A stretch of 64,000 bases of DNA from Tildeniella nuda ZEHNDER 1965/U140 (GTDB lineage: Bacteria > Cyanobacteriota > Cyanobacteriia > Leptolyngbyales > Leptolyngbyaceae). Of this stretch, positions 27,090 through 35,747 are shown one piece after another. Location: the NCBI GenBank assembly GCA_019358895.1, contig JAHHIG010000009.1, positions 124,001-188,000 of the forward strand, in the 5' to 3' direction. Both the position numbers and the translations under genes were made by a program. The stretch's first letter is position 1; every line of letters starts with the position of its first letter. The notes below the pieces were generated by a model that was not told the origin of the DNA, did not search any database, and saw only the letters and a list, made by a program, of their open reading frames with translations.

Positions 27090-27451
27090 AGAAAATTTCG
27101 GGCTGCATGACCTACCCTTGTGGGAAGCAAGCCGTACTGAACCCTTTGCCAGAAGAGCAAAATTGCCACGGTGCAAACGGTCTTTTACATCAGTTTGCGT
27201 TCAGACAGTGCTGCCGCCTTTGCCCAGCAGATTCGAGGACAGTGGCAGATTGAAAATCGCTTGCATTGGGTCAAAGAGATGGTGCTGCACGAGGATAAAA
27301 CTCCTTGGTGTGATGGTCATGCCTTGACCAATATGGCGATTCTCAGAACCATGACAATCAACTTGTTTCGCCAACAGGTCTTTAACTCGATCACCAAAGC
27401 GATGCGCCATGTTGCTCACGCTCTAGATCGCCTATTTTCCTTCTTGCAATG
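27090..27451 (+). pseudogene. C-terminal remnant of an ISAs1-like transposase
   Basis: From 27171 the frame reads VFYISLRSDSAAAFAQQIRG then QWQIENRLHWVKEMVLHEDK and NMAILRTMTINLFRQQ, the C-terminal part of ISAs1-family DDE transposases. The first three quarters of the protein are absent; the sequence before 27171 continues out of frame with no start. It begins right after the stop of the UPF0016 gene. The following bases 27461-27530 carry AAGGGGGATTGAAGGGGGAT and an end-like GGACTTTTAAACCATTCTCT. Confidence 0.8.
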
Positions 27452-27529
27452 AACTAGCCCTTCTTTTTAAGGGGGATTGAAGGGGGATCTAGGTTTTTGC
27501 TACTAACAGGCGGACTTTTAAACCATTCT

Positions 27530-28351
27530 CTAAGAGTGAACGCTGCCATTGGGCATAATCATGCCAGTGAGGATCGCGCCCGTTAACTTGACCATGATCC
27601 GATCAGAAAAGCCCATTTTGGCTCCTTGAAGGTCAGCGCCACTTAAATCAGCGCCACTTAAATCAGCGCCAATCAAATTGGCACCCTGAAGATTGGCATG
27701 GCGTAGATCAGCTTGCAGCAAATTTGCTCGAAATAAATTGGCACTCGCTAAGTTGGCATGGGAGAGGTTAACTTTATGCAAAAAAGCATCGCTCAGATTA
27801 GCGTGGCTCAGATTGGCTTGGCTCAAGTTTCGACCGGAGAAATCCTGCTCTCGCAAATCGGCTCCTTGCCAATCAGTACCGCTTAAATCAGTCGTAGATC
27901 GACGACTCGCTGGAGCAGACTGAGGAGACTGTTGCCAAGAGGCGAAATTGGCAGACTGATTCACAGACGATCGCGGTGAAGCGGCAGGAGACTGAGCCGA
28001 TCGAGATGGAGCGGCTTGAGAAGAAGCTTGAGCTGGCGATGGCTTCGGGTGGGGCGGCTGGTCATAGTAAGAACGAGAATGTTCCCGAGCGGCATAGTCT
28101 CGGTATGCGTCTCTGTCTGCATGGCGCTCAGCACGAGCTTGGACGTGAAGCGGGCGCGATCGCAATTGATCCCGTGCCTGGTTTAGCGCTTTGAGCTTTT
28201 CTTGCGCTTCCGCTTGTAGCGTTAGATCGTCTTTTGGTAGACGATCAGGATGCCACTGGAACGCCAGTTGTCGGTAAGCCTGATTGACCTCCTCAAGCGA
28301 AGATCCAGGTTTTAGTCCTAACACTCGGTAATAACGATCAAAGTCACTCAT
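27530..28351 (-). CDS. J-domain protein with pentapeptide repeats
   Basis: A 273-residue protein. Residues 1-70 are a J-domain (DRYYRVLGLKPGSSLEEVNQ ... AFQWHPDRLPKDD) with the HPD tripeptide that stimulates Hsp70 ATPase. Residues about 75-175 are a Ser/Pro/Gln/Arg-rich linker. Residues about 180-260 are pentapeptide repeats of A(N/D)Lxx type, predicted to form a right-handed square beta-helix. The ATG at 28351 starts directly at the J-domain; an open frame reaches further upstream but adds nothing conserved. Likely a DnaK co-chaperone whose helix binds clients or a scaffold. Client unknown. Confidence 0.88.
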   Translation of the reverse strand: MSDFDRYYRVLGLKPGSSLEEVNQAYRQLAFQWHPDRLPKDDLTLQAEAQEKLKALNQARDQLRSRPLHVQARAERHADRDAYRDYAAREHSRSYYDQPPHPKPSPAQASSQAAPSRSAQSPAASPRSSVNQSANFASWQQSPQSAPASRRSTTDLSGTDWQGADLREQDFSGRNLSQANLSHANLSDAFLHKVNLSHANLASANLFRANLLQADLRHANLQGANLIGADLSGADLSGADLQGAKMGFSDRIMVKLTGAILTGMIMPNGSVHS

Positions 28352-28490
28352 GCGATCGAGGAAAGTGGGGTTATTCCTAATGCTACAAGGCAGTAGCAAA
28401 GAATGGGAAGCAATAGAGTTAAGAGAGTTTTGAAGCGGTCTATCATACTGTTTGACCCCCAGATAATCCCGAACGGCGGGAAACAAGGAC

Positions 28491-28955
28491 GTGCCCTTTT
28501 ACCATCATCAAAAAACGCCCGCGTCGAATGCTTTAACCGATCTGATTCGCGCCGTCATTCGGATGAATGCCACGGTGCAAAAAACAGGTACACACCTAAC
28601 GCGAGGTCTGGGACTCACCAATGCGCGGTGGCAAACGCTGAGTGAGTTAGTCGCACTAGAAAAGCGCGTCACGGTCAGCGAATTGGCGCGGCATCTGGGC
28701 TTAACCCGGCAAGCCGTACAACGACTGGCTGACGATATGGCAAGCGACGGTCTGGTTGAGTTCATTGAAAATCCCGGTGATGCCCGCGCGATGCACTTGC
28801 TGCTCACGGAAGCAGGCAGAGCAATGTATCACGCTGCGTTGGAGCGCGAATGGCAGTGGACAAACGCGATCGCCGCAGACTTTGATGCAGAACAAATCAC
28901 TCATGCCGTGGCGCTTCTGGAAGACATGACGCAAAAGATGCAAGCTGAAGATTGA
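28491..28955 (+). CDS. MarR-family transcriptional regulator
   Basis: A 154-residue winged-helix regulator. The central DNA-binding region reads VTVSELARHLGLTRQAVQRL followed by ADDMASDGLVEF, with the wing ENPGDARAMHLLLTEAG. Terminal helices should form the dimer interface. The start is GTG 28491. Immediately at its stop codon lies a perfect 20-bp palindrome, a likely MarR operator, in front of the AlkB-like and NmrA-like genes, which may form its regulon. Ligand unknown. Confidence 0.87.
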   Translation: MPFYHHQKTPASNALTDLIRAVIRMNATVQKTGTHLTRGLGLTNARWQTLSELVALEKRVTVSELARHLGLTRQAVQRLADDMASDGLVEFIENPGDARAMHLLLTEAGRAMYHAALEREWQWTNAIAADFDAEQITHAVALLEDMTQKMQAED

Positions 28956-29006
28956 CAATATATTGTCAATATAGTAGTATTTAGACATTGACAGCATATG
29001 GTCTTC
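28951..29006 (+). promoter_or_regulatory. perfect palindrome and half-conserved second copy, candidate MarR operator
   Basis: ATTGACAATATATTGTCAAT (28951-28970) is a perfect 20-bp palindrome overlapping the marR stop codon. An imperfect second copy beginning ATTGACAGCATATGGTC starts 36 bases later (28987). Both contain TTGACA, so they may overlap a -35 element for the downstream gene at 29035. The size and symmetry fit MarR-family operators. Confidence 0.65.
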
Positions 29007-29034
29007 TTTCACTCGTAAGCAAGTCACTAGTCTG

Positions 29035-29685
29035 ATGCCACACCCAACCGCTGCCGACCGATTCGATCCGCAGAACCCGCGCTTTGCCGCCGGATGCAGC
29101 GTGAGTCGTTTGCTAACTGCAATCAAGCCGCCCGTTCTGTTTTACCCAAATTTTCTCAACTCGGCAGATCACTTCGATTGGTTCCAAAAGTCCCAGCAAC
29201 TTGAATGGACTCGAAGCGAAATCAATCTGTATGGAAAATCAATTCCCATACCGCGCGATGAGTCTCTGTTTGGCGACGATTTGCACTATGAATATCGTGG
29301 CACCCAGATTAAAGCGGCTCCCTGGACTGACTTCTTGCTAGAGGCACGCGATCGCATTCAGTCCTTAAGCGGCTACCAGTTCAATTTTGTCGTTGGCAAT
29401 CGCTATCGCACTGGCAAAGACTCGATCGGCTGGCACTCCGATAATTTCCCTCAGATTGGTCAAAGACCGGCGATCGCCTCTTTAAGCTTAGGGAGCACTC
29501 GCAAATTTAAGCTGCGGCACAAGGACAGCGGTGAAACGGTTGACTACCATCTGGAGAGCGGATCTTTGTTGATCATGCTCCCTGGTTGTCAAGAAGAGTG
29601 GGTTCATGCGGTGCCAAAAACCGCTCGTCCAGTGGGCGATCGCATCAACTGGACGTTTAGACCCCATGTAGACGCGATTCTCTAA
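29035..29685 (+). CDS. AlkB-like 2-oxoglutarate/Fe(II) dioxygenase
   Basis: A 216-residue protein of the AlkB superfamily, which oxidatively removes alkyl groups from nucleic-acid bases. The iron-binding HxD is in WHSDNFPQIG, the distal histidine in WVHAVPK, and the 2-oxoglutarate-binding arginines in GDRINWTFR. LGSTRKFKLRHK and GSLLIMLPGCQEEW are typical of the ALKBH2/3-like branch. It lies just after the MarR gene and its palindrome, so it may be regulated by it. Confidence 0.88.
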   Translation: MPHPTAADRFDPQNPRFAAGCSVSRLLTAIKPPVLFYPNFLNSADHFDWFQKSQQLEWTRSEINLYGKSIPIPRDESLFGDDLHYEYRGTQIKAAPWTDFLLEARDRIQSLSGYQFNFVVGNRYRTGKDSIGWHSDNFPQIGQRPAIASLSLGSTRKFKLRHKDSGETVDYHLESGSLLIMLPGCQEEWVHAVPKTARPVGDRINWTFRPHVDAIL

Positions 29686-29742
29686 GGGAGACGCTCCGCC
29701 AACAGCAATAACGAGTAAAAAACCACGCGAAAGGAACTATTT

Positions 29743-30642
29743 ATGAACGTTGTAGTCACAGGTTCGTTAGGAAACATCAGCAAGCCACTGACAATCGAGT
29801 TAGTGCAAAAAGGACATGATGTAACGGTGATCAGCAGCAAGCCGGAAAAGCAAAAAGACGTTGAAGCGTTGGGTGCTACTGCTGCGATCGGCTCGTTGGA
29901 AGACGTTGATTTTCTGGTATCTACCTTTACCGATGCCGATGCCGTGTATACGATGGTGCCACCAAACAACTACTTCGATCACAGCCTTGACCTCATCGCG
30001 TATTATCGCAGAATCGGCAATAACTATGCCCAAGCCATTCAACAGTCGGGCGTAAAGCATGTAGTTAACCTCAGTACCATTGGCGCTCATCTAGAGCAAG
30101 GTTCAGGCATTCTATTCGGTGCTCACACTGTAGAGAAGATTCTGCATGAACTCCCATCAGATGTAGCCATCACCCATATGCGCCCAACTTCTTTCTACTA
30201 CAATTTATATGCCTATGTAGATATGATCAAAAATCAGGGCTTGATTGCAACAAACTATGGTGCAGACAAAATCATTCCGTGGGTGTCTCCAATCGATATT
30301 GCGGCGGCTGTTGCTGAAGAACTCGAAACACCGCTTGTGGGTAGAAAAGTGCGGTACGTAGCAAGTGAGGAACTTACGGGCAACGAAACAGCGAGCATTT
30401 TAGGTGCAGCTATTGGAAAGCCTGATTTGCAATGGATCATCATTCCCAGCGAACAAATGCAAGGTGGTTTAGAAGCGGCTGGCATGAATCCACAAATTGC
30501 TGCTGGTTTGGTTGAAATGTACGCCAGTCTTTATAGCGGTTTATTATCAGAAGATTATGACCGCCACAGACCTGCGGTGATGGGCAAAGTAAAGCTGGAA
30601 GAATTTGCCAAGGAATTTGCGGCTGCTTTTCAAAAAGGGTGA
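29743..30642 (+). CDS. NmrA-like NAD(P)-binding protein
   Basis: A 299-residue atypical short-chain dehydrogenase with an N-terminal Rossmann fold. The nucleotide-binding motif is VVVTGSLGNISKPLTIEL (a GxxGxxx variant), followed by GATAAIGSLEDVDFL and HVVNLSTIGAHLEQGSGI. Members act as redox-sensing regulators or as NAD(P)H reductases; the sequence alone does not decide. AAAGGAA precedes the ATG by eight bases. It follows the AlkB-like gene by 57 bases on the same strand. Confidence 0.82.
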   Translation: MNVVVTGSLGNISKPLTIELVQKGHDVTVISSKPEKQKDVEALGATAAIGSLEDVDFLVSTFTDADAVYTMVPPNNYFDHSLDLIAYYRRIGNNYAQAIQQSGVKHVVNLSTIGAHLEQGSGILFGAHTVEKILHELPSDVAITHMRPTSFYYNLYAYVDMIKNQGLIATNYGADKIIPWVSPIDIAAAVAEELETPLVGRKVRYVASEELTGNETASILGAAIGKPDLQWIIIPSEQMQGGLEAAGMNPQIAAGLVEMYASLYSGLLSEDYDRHRPAVMGKVKLEEFAKEFAAAFQKG

Positions 30643-30682
30643 TTGTCTTTAATACCCGTTCGATAGAGCAGCAGATGCGATT

Positions 30683-30780
30683 TCAACCAGGTTTTGCAGC
30701 GAGTTCCTCGAAATAGGTTTGCAACGTCCGAGGCTCGCGATCGAGAATGGTTCGCAGCCCGATCGCGCTTCTGATACGAA
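30683..30780 (-). pseudogene. 3' scrap of an NmrA/SDR-like gene
   Basis: The minus strand reads AIGLRTILDREPRTLQTYFE then ELAAKPG and a stop at 30683-30685. This resembles the C-terminal end of NmrA/SDR reductases (REPRT...). Only about 30 residues remain and there is no start. The surrounding spacer 30643-30824 has no other gene. Confidence 0.4.
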
Positions 30781-30824
30781 TGCAATAGAAAGTGATGAGT
30801 AACCCAAACAATGTTGCGTTATTG

Positions 30825-32960
30825 CTATGCTTGTTGTGCTAGCTCAACTTGAGCATCTCGTTCGGGTGCATCATGAGGATGCCGTTGCGCATAAGCACCA
30901 TCTGACTGTAAATCCCAGGCGTGGCGGTTATCTGCCAAGAAAACATCCAGAGTAGCGCGGAGTTGCGCTGCGAGTTCTGGCTCTTCGACAGGCGTAATGG
31001 CTTCGACACGACGATCGAGGTTACGAGGCATCCAGTCAGCGCTACCAATGAACACCTCTTCCTCTCCATTGTTGTGGAAGTGGAAAATACGGGAATGTTC
31101 CAAAAAGCGCCCAACAATGCTGATGACCCGAATGCGATCGCTCACGCCTGCCACACCGGGACGAAGGCAGCAAATGCCACGAATAATCAGATCAATCTCC
31201 ACGCCAGCTTGAGACGCTTCATAAAGCGCCTGAATGATTTGCGGATCAACCAGAGAGTTCATTTTGGCGATAATGCGGCTGCGATCGCCGCGACTGGCAT
31301 GGTCAGCTTCTCGGCGAATTAGGGCAACCATGCGATCGCGCAGATTCACCGGAGCCACCAGCAGCTTGCGATACGACTGCTGCCGCGAGTAACCAGTGAG
31401 AAAGTTGAACAGATCCGTCAAGTCTGCGCCCAAGTCTTCGCGTGCGCTAAACAGCCCCAGGTCGGTATAGAGCTTCGCTGTCTTGGAATTGTAATTACCC
31501 GTGCCAATATGCACATAGCGACGGATGGCATCGCCTTCTTGCCGCACAATCAAAACCACTTTGGTGTGAGTTTTTAAGCCGACCACGCCGTAAATCACAT
31601 TGACACCTGCTTCTTCCAGTCGTCGCGCCCAGTTGATGTTATTTTCCTCATCAAAACGGGCTTTCAGCTCGATTAAGACGGCAACCTGCTTCCCATTTTC
31701 AGCAGCGGCAATGAGGGCTTTGACGATCGGCGAATCGCCAGACGTACGATACAGCGTCATTTTGATTGCCAGCACATCAGCATCGTGCGCGGCTTGCGTA
31801 ATGAAGTGCTCTACCGAAGCTGTAAACGACTCGTAGGGATGATGAACGAGTAAATCTTGCTGCCGAATGAGGGTGAAAATATCTTCGCCCATCTCAGAGG
31901 GTGACGTTACGTCCGATGTCACAGCATCAGTGAGTTGGCGCAGACGCGACGGTACTACAGGTGTCCAGGGGGCATCTTTTAAGTCTGGCAGCGGTAATGC
32001 CAGCAACGACATCAGATCCTTGAGATTGAGTAGCCCTTCAACTACGTAGACATCGCGATCGGTCAATTCCTTTTCTTGCATTAGGCGATCGCGCACCGCT
32101 GACGAGGCAGACGCTTCAATTTCGAGCCGCACCACTGCACCGCCCATCCGTCGCTTCCGTAACTCTTGCTGAATCACTAGCAACAGGTCGTGCGTCAGGT
32201 CTTCTTCCAATTCCAAGTCGGCATCACGGGTAATGCGAAAAAGCGAATACTCCTGGATATTCATGCCAGGAAAGAGAAACTCTAAATTATGGGCAATGAC
32301 TTGTTCCAGTGGTACACCTGCCCAGACTGTGCTGCGATCGGGCGGCTGCAAGTCCGAGGGCAGTGTGACAAAGCGCGGTAGGCTATTAGGCACTTTGACC
32401 CTGGCAAACAGTTCCTTGTGCGTGATGGGATCTTTCACCAGCACCGCCAGATTGAGGCTGAGGTTGGAGATGTAGGGAAACGGGTGGGCTGGATCAACCG
32501 CCAGCGGTGTCAAAATTGGAAACACTCGCTGCTCAAAATATTGCTGTAAATAGCGCCGTTGCTCCTGGTTCAGATCTGTATAGTTGAGAATATGCACCCC
32601 TTTTTCGGTCAAAAGCGGACGCAGTTCACGCTCAAAGTGGCGATGCTGCTCTGTGACCATTGGGCGCAGGCGATCGCTCAGTTCGTCCAGTGTCTGCTGG
32701 GGCGTTCTGCCATCTGGGGTCAGCTTGTTGAATTGCACTTCAACCTGTTGCGTCAGAATCGCAACCCGCACCATAAAAAATTCATCCAGGTTGGAGCTAA
32801 AGATCGCCAAAAACTTCAGCCGCTCTAGCAGAGGCGTACGTGGGTCAAGTGCCTCATGCAACACGCGATGATTAAATTCAAGCCAGCTCAACTCGCGATT
32901 GAAATAGTACTGCGGTTCGCTCAGGTTAATCTCTGGCTTCGTCTCTCTGGCTCTCGTCAT
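30825..32960 (-). CDS. ppk: polyphosphate kinase 1
   Basis: A 711-residue PPK1, which reversibly makes inorganic polyphosphate from ATP. The N-terminus YYFNRELSWLEFNHRVLHEA is diagnostic. The two catalytic phospholipase-D-like histidine regions are VNVIYGVVGLKTHTKVVLIV and LEHSRIFHFHNNGEEEVFIGSADW; the PPK1 region VHIGTGNYNSKTAKLYTDLG lies between them. Full length. The ATG at 32960 overlaps by four bases the stop of a broken ISL3 transposase frame, so its promoter lies inside or beyond insertion-sequence debris. Confidence 0.97.
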   Translation of the reverse strand: MTRARETKPEINLSEPQYYFNRELSWLEFNHRVLHEALDPRTPLLERLKFLAIFSSNLDEFFMVRVAILTQQVEVQFNKLTPDGRTPQQTLDELSDRLRPMVTEQHRHFERELRPLLTEKGVHILNYTDLNQEQRRYLQQYFEQRVFPILTPLAVDPAHPFPYISNLSLNLAVLVKDPITHKELFARVKVPNSLPRFVTLPSDLQPPDRSTVWAGVPLEQVIAHNLEFLFPGMNIQEYSLFRITRDADLELEEDLTHDLLLVIQQELRKRRMGGAVVRLEIEASASSAVRDRLMQEKELTDRDVYVVEGLLNLKDLMSLLALPLPDLKDAPWTPVVPSRLRQLTDAVTSDVTSPSEMGEDIFTLIRQQDLLVHHPYESFTASVEHFITQAAHDADVLAIKMTLYRTSGDSPIVKALIAAAENGKQVAVLIELKARFDEENNINWARRLEEAGVNVIYGVVGLKTHTKVVLIVRQEGDAIRRYVHIGTGNYNSKTAKLYTDLGLFSAREDLGADLTDLFNFLTGYSRQQSYRKLLVAPVNLRDRMVALIRREADHASRGDRSRIIAKMNSLVDPQIIQALYEASQAGVEIDLIIRGICCLRPGVAGVSDRIRVISIVGRFLEHSRIFHFHNNGEEEVFIGSADWMPRNLDRRVEAITPVEEPELAAQLRATLDVFLADNRHAWDLQSDGAYAQRHPHDAPERDAQVELAQQA

Positions 32961-33572
32961 GGCGTTACCTGGGGTTGCTGGTGCGATCCTCCCAGAAATG
33001 GCTTGGAAAGGAAAGTGTTATGGAACACATGAGTGGCGTTGGCGTTGGTTTCTGGAGAGTTTTGGGGGTTAGCTATCAGCGGGCAGCCATCAGCTTTTTG
33101 CTTCCCGTTCCATAGTTGAAAGCAGCAGTAGAGAATTTGGGTAATCCTTCGTTTTTTCTGCGCATACTGATGCTTGAAAATGCCTTGAATCCGGTCAAAG
33201 CTTAAGCCTTCTGCTCGACTGACTTGCTCAATACTAGAGAGCTGAACTTGTTGATAAATAGGTTCTTCATAGCGTCGAGTATAATGCCGTCCTTCATTGA
33301 TAGAAGACAATGATTCAGTAAAATAACGCTGACAATTATGACAATAAAACTGACGACGAGGAACTTTCAAGTAAGTTGCTTGACCAAAGATGGCTAAGTC
33401 TCGGATCAAGATAGAGCTTTCTTGCTGAAGTTCTGCGCTCTTTTTTCGCAGTAAGGACAATTCGCTTCTTCAGTGAGAAAACCTAACTTCAAAAACACTT
33501 CATTAGATTTCTGAGTGCAGCTTTCAACCGTCACATTGAAAACTTGAGCAGCACATCAAGATGAAAGTCCAT
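32957..33572 (-). pseudogene. frameshifted, truncated ISL3-family transposase
   Basis: The minus strand contains the N-terminal third of an ISL3 transposase: MDFHLDVLLKF, then after a frame change NVTVESCTQKSNEVFLKLGF and LTEEANCPYC, then after a second frame change near an A-run (about 33440) KSAELQQESSILIRDLAIFG, VPRRQFYCHNCQRYFTESLS and an HTH_ISL3 segment ending FKHQYAQKKRR. The CPYC and CHNC pairs are the zinc finger. The catalytic domain is missing: after about 33150 the frame reads into unrelated repeat sequence up to the ppk start. Confidence 0.82.
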
Positions 33573-33585
33573 AATCATGCTAGAA

Positions 33586-33622
33586 AAAGCGGGGCTGAAC
33601 AGAAGTTGTTCAGCCCCGCTTT
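33586..33622. terminator. strong 15-bp hairpin
   Basis: AAAGCGGGGCTGAAC (33586-33600) pairs perfectly with GTTCAGCCCCGCTTT (33608-33622). T-rich ends lie on both strands (TTT then CG on plus, CTTTTTCTAG on minus), so the minus strand is the better terminator. It lies just upstream of the broken ISL3 start and may be part of the old IS boundary. Confidence 0.55.
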
Positions 33623-33682
33623 CGTAAAATGTCCGTACCTACAAAGACGTTGCAGATAAACCCTTAGGATCTTGGATTTAAT

Positions 33683-33834
33683 AAAACCGACTGTTTGCGT
33701 AGGATGTGTAAAGCCGTTTCGGCATCCCAGAAAAGCGCAGCGTAACGCATTATCCCTAAGGCTTGCGACGCGTTACGGCTATCGCCTTTGGCGCAGCCAT
33801 GCCAAAGGCTATACACACCCTACAAAGCCGATCT
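33683..33834. repeat. 150-bp dispersed element with GTAGG-TGTGTA inverted ends
   Basis: Left end GACTGTTTGCGTAGGATGTGTA-like and right end TACACACCCTACAAAGCC are imperfect inverted repeats. The interior contains AACGCATTA and GCGTTACGG pairs, a composition common in cyanobacterial dispersed repeats. AATCGGCTTTTGTAG at 63980-63996 may be the beginning of another copy. No gene. Confidence 0.6.
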
Positions 33835-33851
33835 TACTTAATTCTCATTCC

Positions 33852-34628
33852 TTAGTAAGCTGGATTCACGGGGTTCGACGCTTGGGGTGATGCTTCCATA
33901 CTTGCCTGCACATCAGGAGGCAAGATAACCTTATTGACTGCATGGATGACACCATTGCTGGCTTCGATATCAGGTTTAATAACCTGAGCATCGTTGACCG
34001 TCACATTACCAGCACCAGCCTGAATATTCAGTGATGAACCTTCAACAGACTTGGTCTCACCAGATTTGATTTTGCTGGAATCAACTTTACCGGAAACAAC
34101 GTGGTAGCTAAGGATTTTAGCCAGCGTGGCTCGGTTTTCAGGTTGAACCAACTTCTTGATTGTACCTTCGGGTAACGCAGCAAACGCCGCGTCAGTTGGT
34201 GCAAAAACGGTGTATGTGCCCCCACCTGCGAGTTGGCGGCTTAGCTCACCGTTACGATCGGCAACGCGTAACAGTGAGTTGAAGATATTGAAGGAATCGC
34301 TTCTTTCAACGATCGCATCAATGCTGAGTGAAGCTGAAGCATCTGGCACAGATACACTCGACTGAGTAGGGCTTTGAAGCGGTTCACTGGACGGTCTGGC
34401 TGGATCAACCTGTGTCGGCGCTTGTTGCATTGGCGCTGGATCAAGCGGTACCGCTTGGGCAGGACTTTGTTGAGTGGGACTTTGTTGAGTAGGGCTTTCT
34501 AACTGACTGCCGCCATTGGGGCTAGTCGTCGTACCCGGAGTTTGCTGAGCCTTAGCAGCTAGGTTGATACCTGTGGTTACACCAGCCGCAGCCAAAAAAC
34601 CAACAAGTAGCTTGAGTGAGTAGTTCAC
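33852..34628 (-). CDS. fasciclin (FAS1) domain secreted protein
   Basis: A 258-residue exported protein with a signal peptide (SLKLLVGFLAAAGVTTGINL, cleavage near AKA-QQ), a Pro/Gln/Ser/Thr-rich repeat linker (SPTQQ, SPAQ; about residues 30-105) and one FAS1 domain (about 115-245). The domain shows YTVFAPTDAAFAALPEGTIK and LSYHVVSGKVDSSKIKSGE, with a final AVNKVILPPDV. GTG 34628 is chosen because AAGGAG lies six bases before it and the signal peptide starts properly; upstream in-frame starts lack this. FAS1 proteins act in adhesion or the extracellular matrix. Confidence 0.9.
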   Translation of the reverse strand: MNYSLKLLVGFLAAAGVTTGINLAAKAQQTPGTTTSPNGGSQLESPTQQSPTQQSPAQAVPLDPAPMQQAPTQVDPARPSSEPLQSPTQSSVSVPDASASLSIDAIVERSDSFNIFNSLLRVADRNGELSRQLAGGGTYTVFAPTDAAFAALPEGTIKKLVQPENRATLAKILSYHVVSGKVDSSKIKSGETKSVEGSSLNIQAGAGNVTVNDAQVIKPDIEASNGVIHAVNKVILPPDVQASMEASPQASNPVNPAY

Positions 34629-35165
34629 GGTTTGCTCCTTGGTTACAAACATTAACTTGCCTAGCTTAACCAGTGCCTTAACTGCCAACCTCCCTCCCAT
34701 GAACTATGCCTAAGGGTAGGTTTGGAGCTGTGTTAAGAAGTCTCTCTACAACGGAAGAAGCTCTCGTAGACGTAGGATTAGCTTGTCAGCGCTTCTTTAC
34801 TAGCGCTTTGATCGATTCGCATTTATAACCCTCAATTCTTAAGTGATGCCAGTGTGCAAATGTAAAGTGTCCTTCAAGCGGCGATCGCTTTGTGTAGACA
34901 CAACTGCAACTTTTGTCCTCCCTTTTAACGTCAACATGTCCAGACCCATTTGCACCAGCCTCAGCATCAATTGCGCTGTCTAGCTACAAGCAAAGAACTA
35001 ATAGACCAGTCATCCCCCCAAGGAGCAAGACCGCCACTACTATAGAAGTAGAACGTGTGTATTTACCCTTGATAATGAGCGATCGACCTCACGGTAAAGT
35101 GTTCTCCTGACCGTAACGCGACGGTTCAGGCAAAGCGACCACCCACACACTTCTTGCGACCGATC
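34629..35165. other. gene-free spacer
   Basis: About 500 bases with no convincing coding region. It should contain the fasciclin promoter (leftward) and that of the RusA-like gene (rightward). I see only HIP1-type GCGATCGC near 34880 and no clear repeat or RNA structure. Confidence 0.5.
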
Positions 35166-35594
35166 ATGCCCCCGGTGCTACCCTTTGAATTTATCGTGAC
35201 GGGGAAACCCGTTTCTCACCAAACGAAAGATAAAAAGCGCTTACAAGCCTGGAAAGCACAGGTGCGGGACGTTGCGATCGCGTGTTGGACAGCATCTCAG
35301 CCTACAGGCGAAGCTGTGCGCGTGGTAATTACCCATTACTATGATGTGATACCTGGCAACGAGCAGGGCGTACCTGACAGTGACAATATTGTTAAGCCAG
35401 TGCGGGATGCCTTAAATGGCGTTATCTACGTTGATGATTATCAAATTACTGACTTTGTCAGTCGGCGGCGGAGCCTGGATGGCTCCTTTCGAGTCAAAGG
35501 AATGTCGTTAGTGCTAGCAAAAGGGTTTTGCAGCGGCGAAGAGTTTTTACACATTCGGATTGAAACGGCTCCCGATCCGACGGCTCTAGACTAG
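35166..35594 (+). CDS. RusA-family Holliday-junction resolvase-like nuclease
   Basis: A 142-residue protein (from ATG 35166; TTG 35154 would add four residues). The RusA core is visible: FEFIVTGKPVSHQTKDKKRL, then the metal-binding acidic run VPDSDNIVKPVRDALNGVIY followed by VDDYQITDF, holding the three aspartates of the active site. RusA dimers resolve four-way DNA junctions. RusA genes are often phage-borne, but no other phage gene is here. It is followed by a small nuclease-fold-like protein on the same strand. Confidence 0.82.
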   Translation: MPPVLPFEFIVTGKPVSHQTKDKKRLQAWKAQVRDVAIACWTASQPTGEAVRVVITHYYDVIPGNEQGVPDSDNIVKPVRDALNGVIYVDDYQITDFVSRRRSLDGSFRVKGMSLVLAKGFCSGEEFLHIRIETAPDPTALD

Positions 35595-35747
35595 CAGCCC
35601 CACGAACACTCGCTTCCGGTGTCCGTGAAGCAGTAGTGAACCAGGCAAAAACTTCATCATTCGTTCCGATCTCCTATAATGAAGGATTAACGGGCTTGAC
35701 TTTAACGTCCTTTAAGGGATTATGGGAGTAGGCACTTATTTCATCCT

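Noticed and set aside
34913..35110. 65-codon plus-strand frame between the fasciclin and RusA genes
   Set aside because: Low-complexity sequence without a ribosome binding site or recognisable motif.
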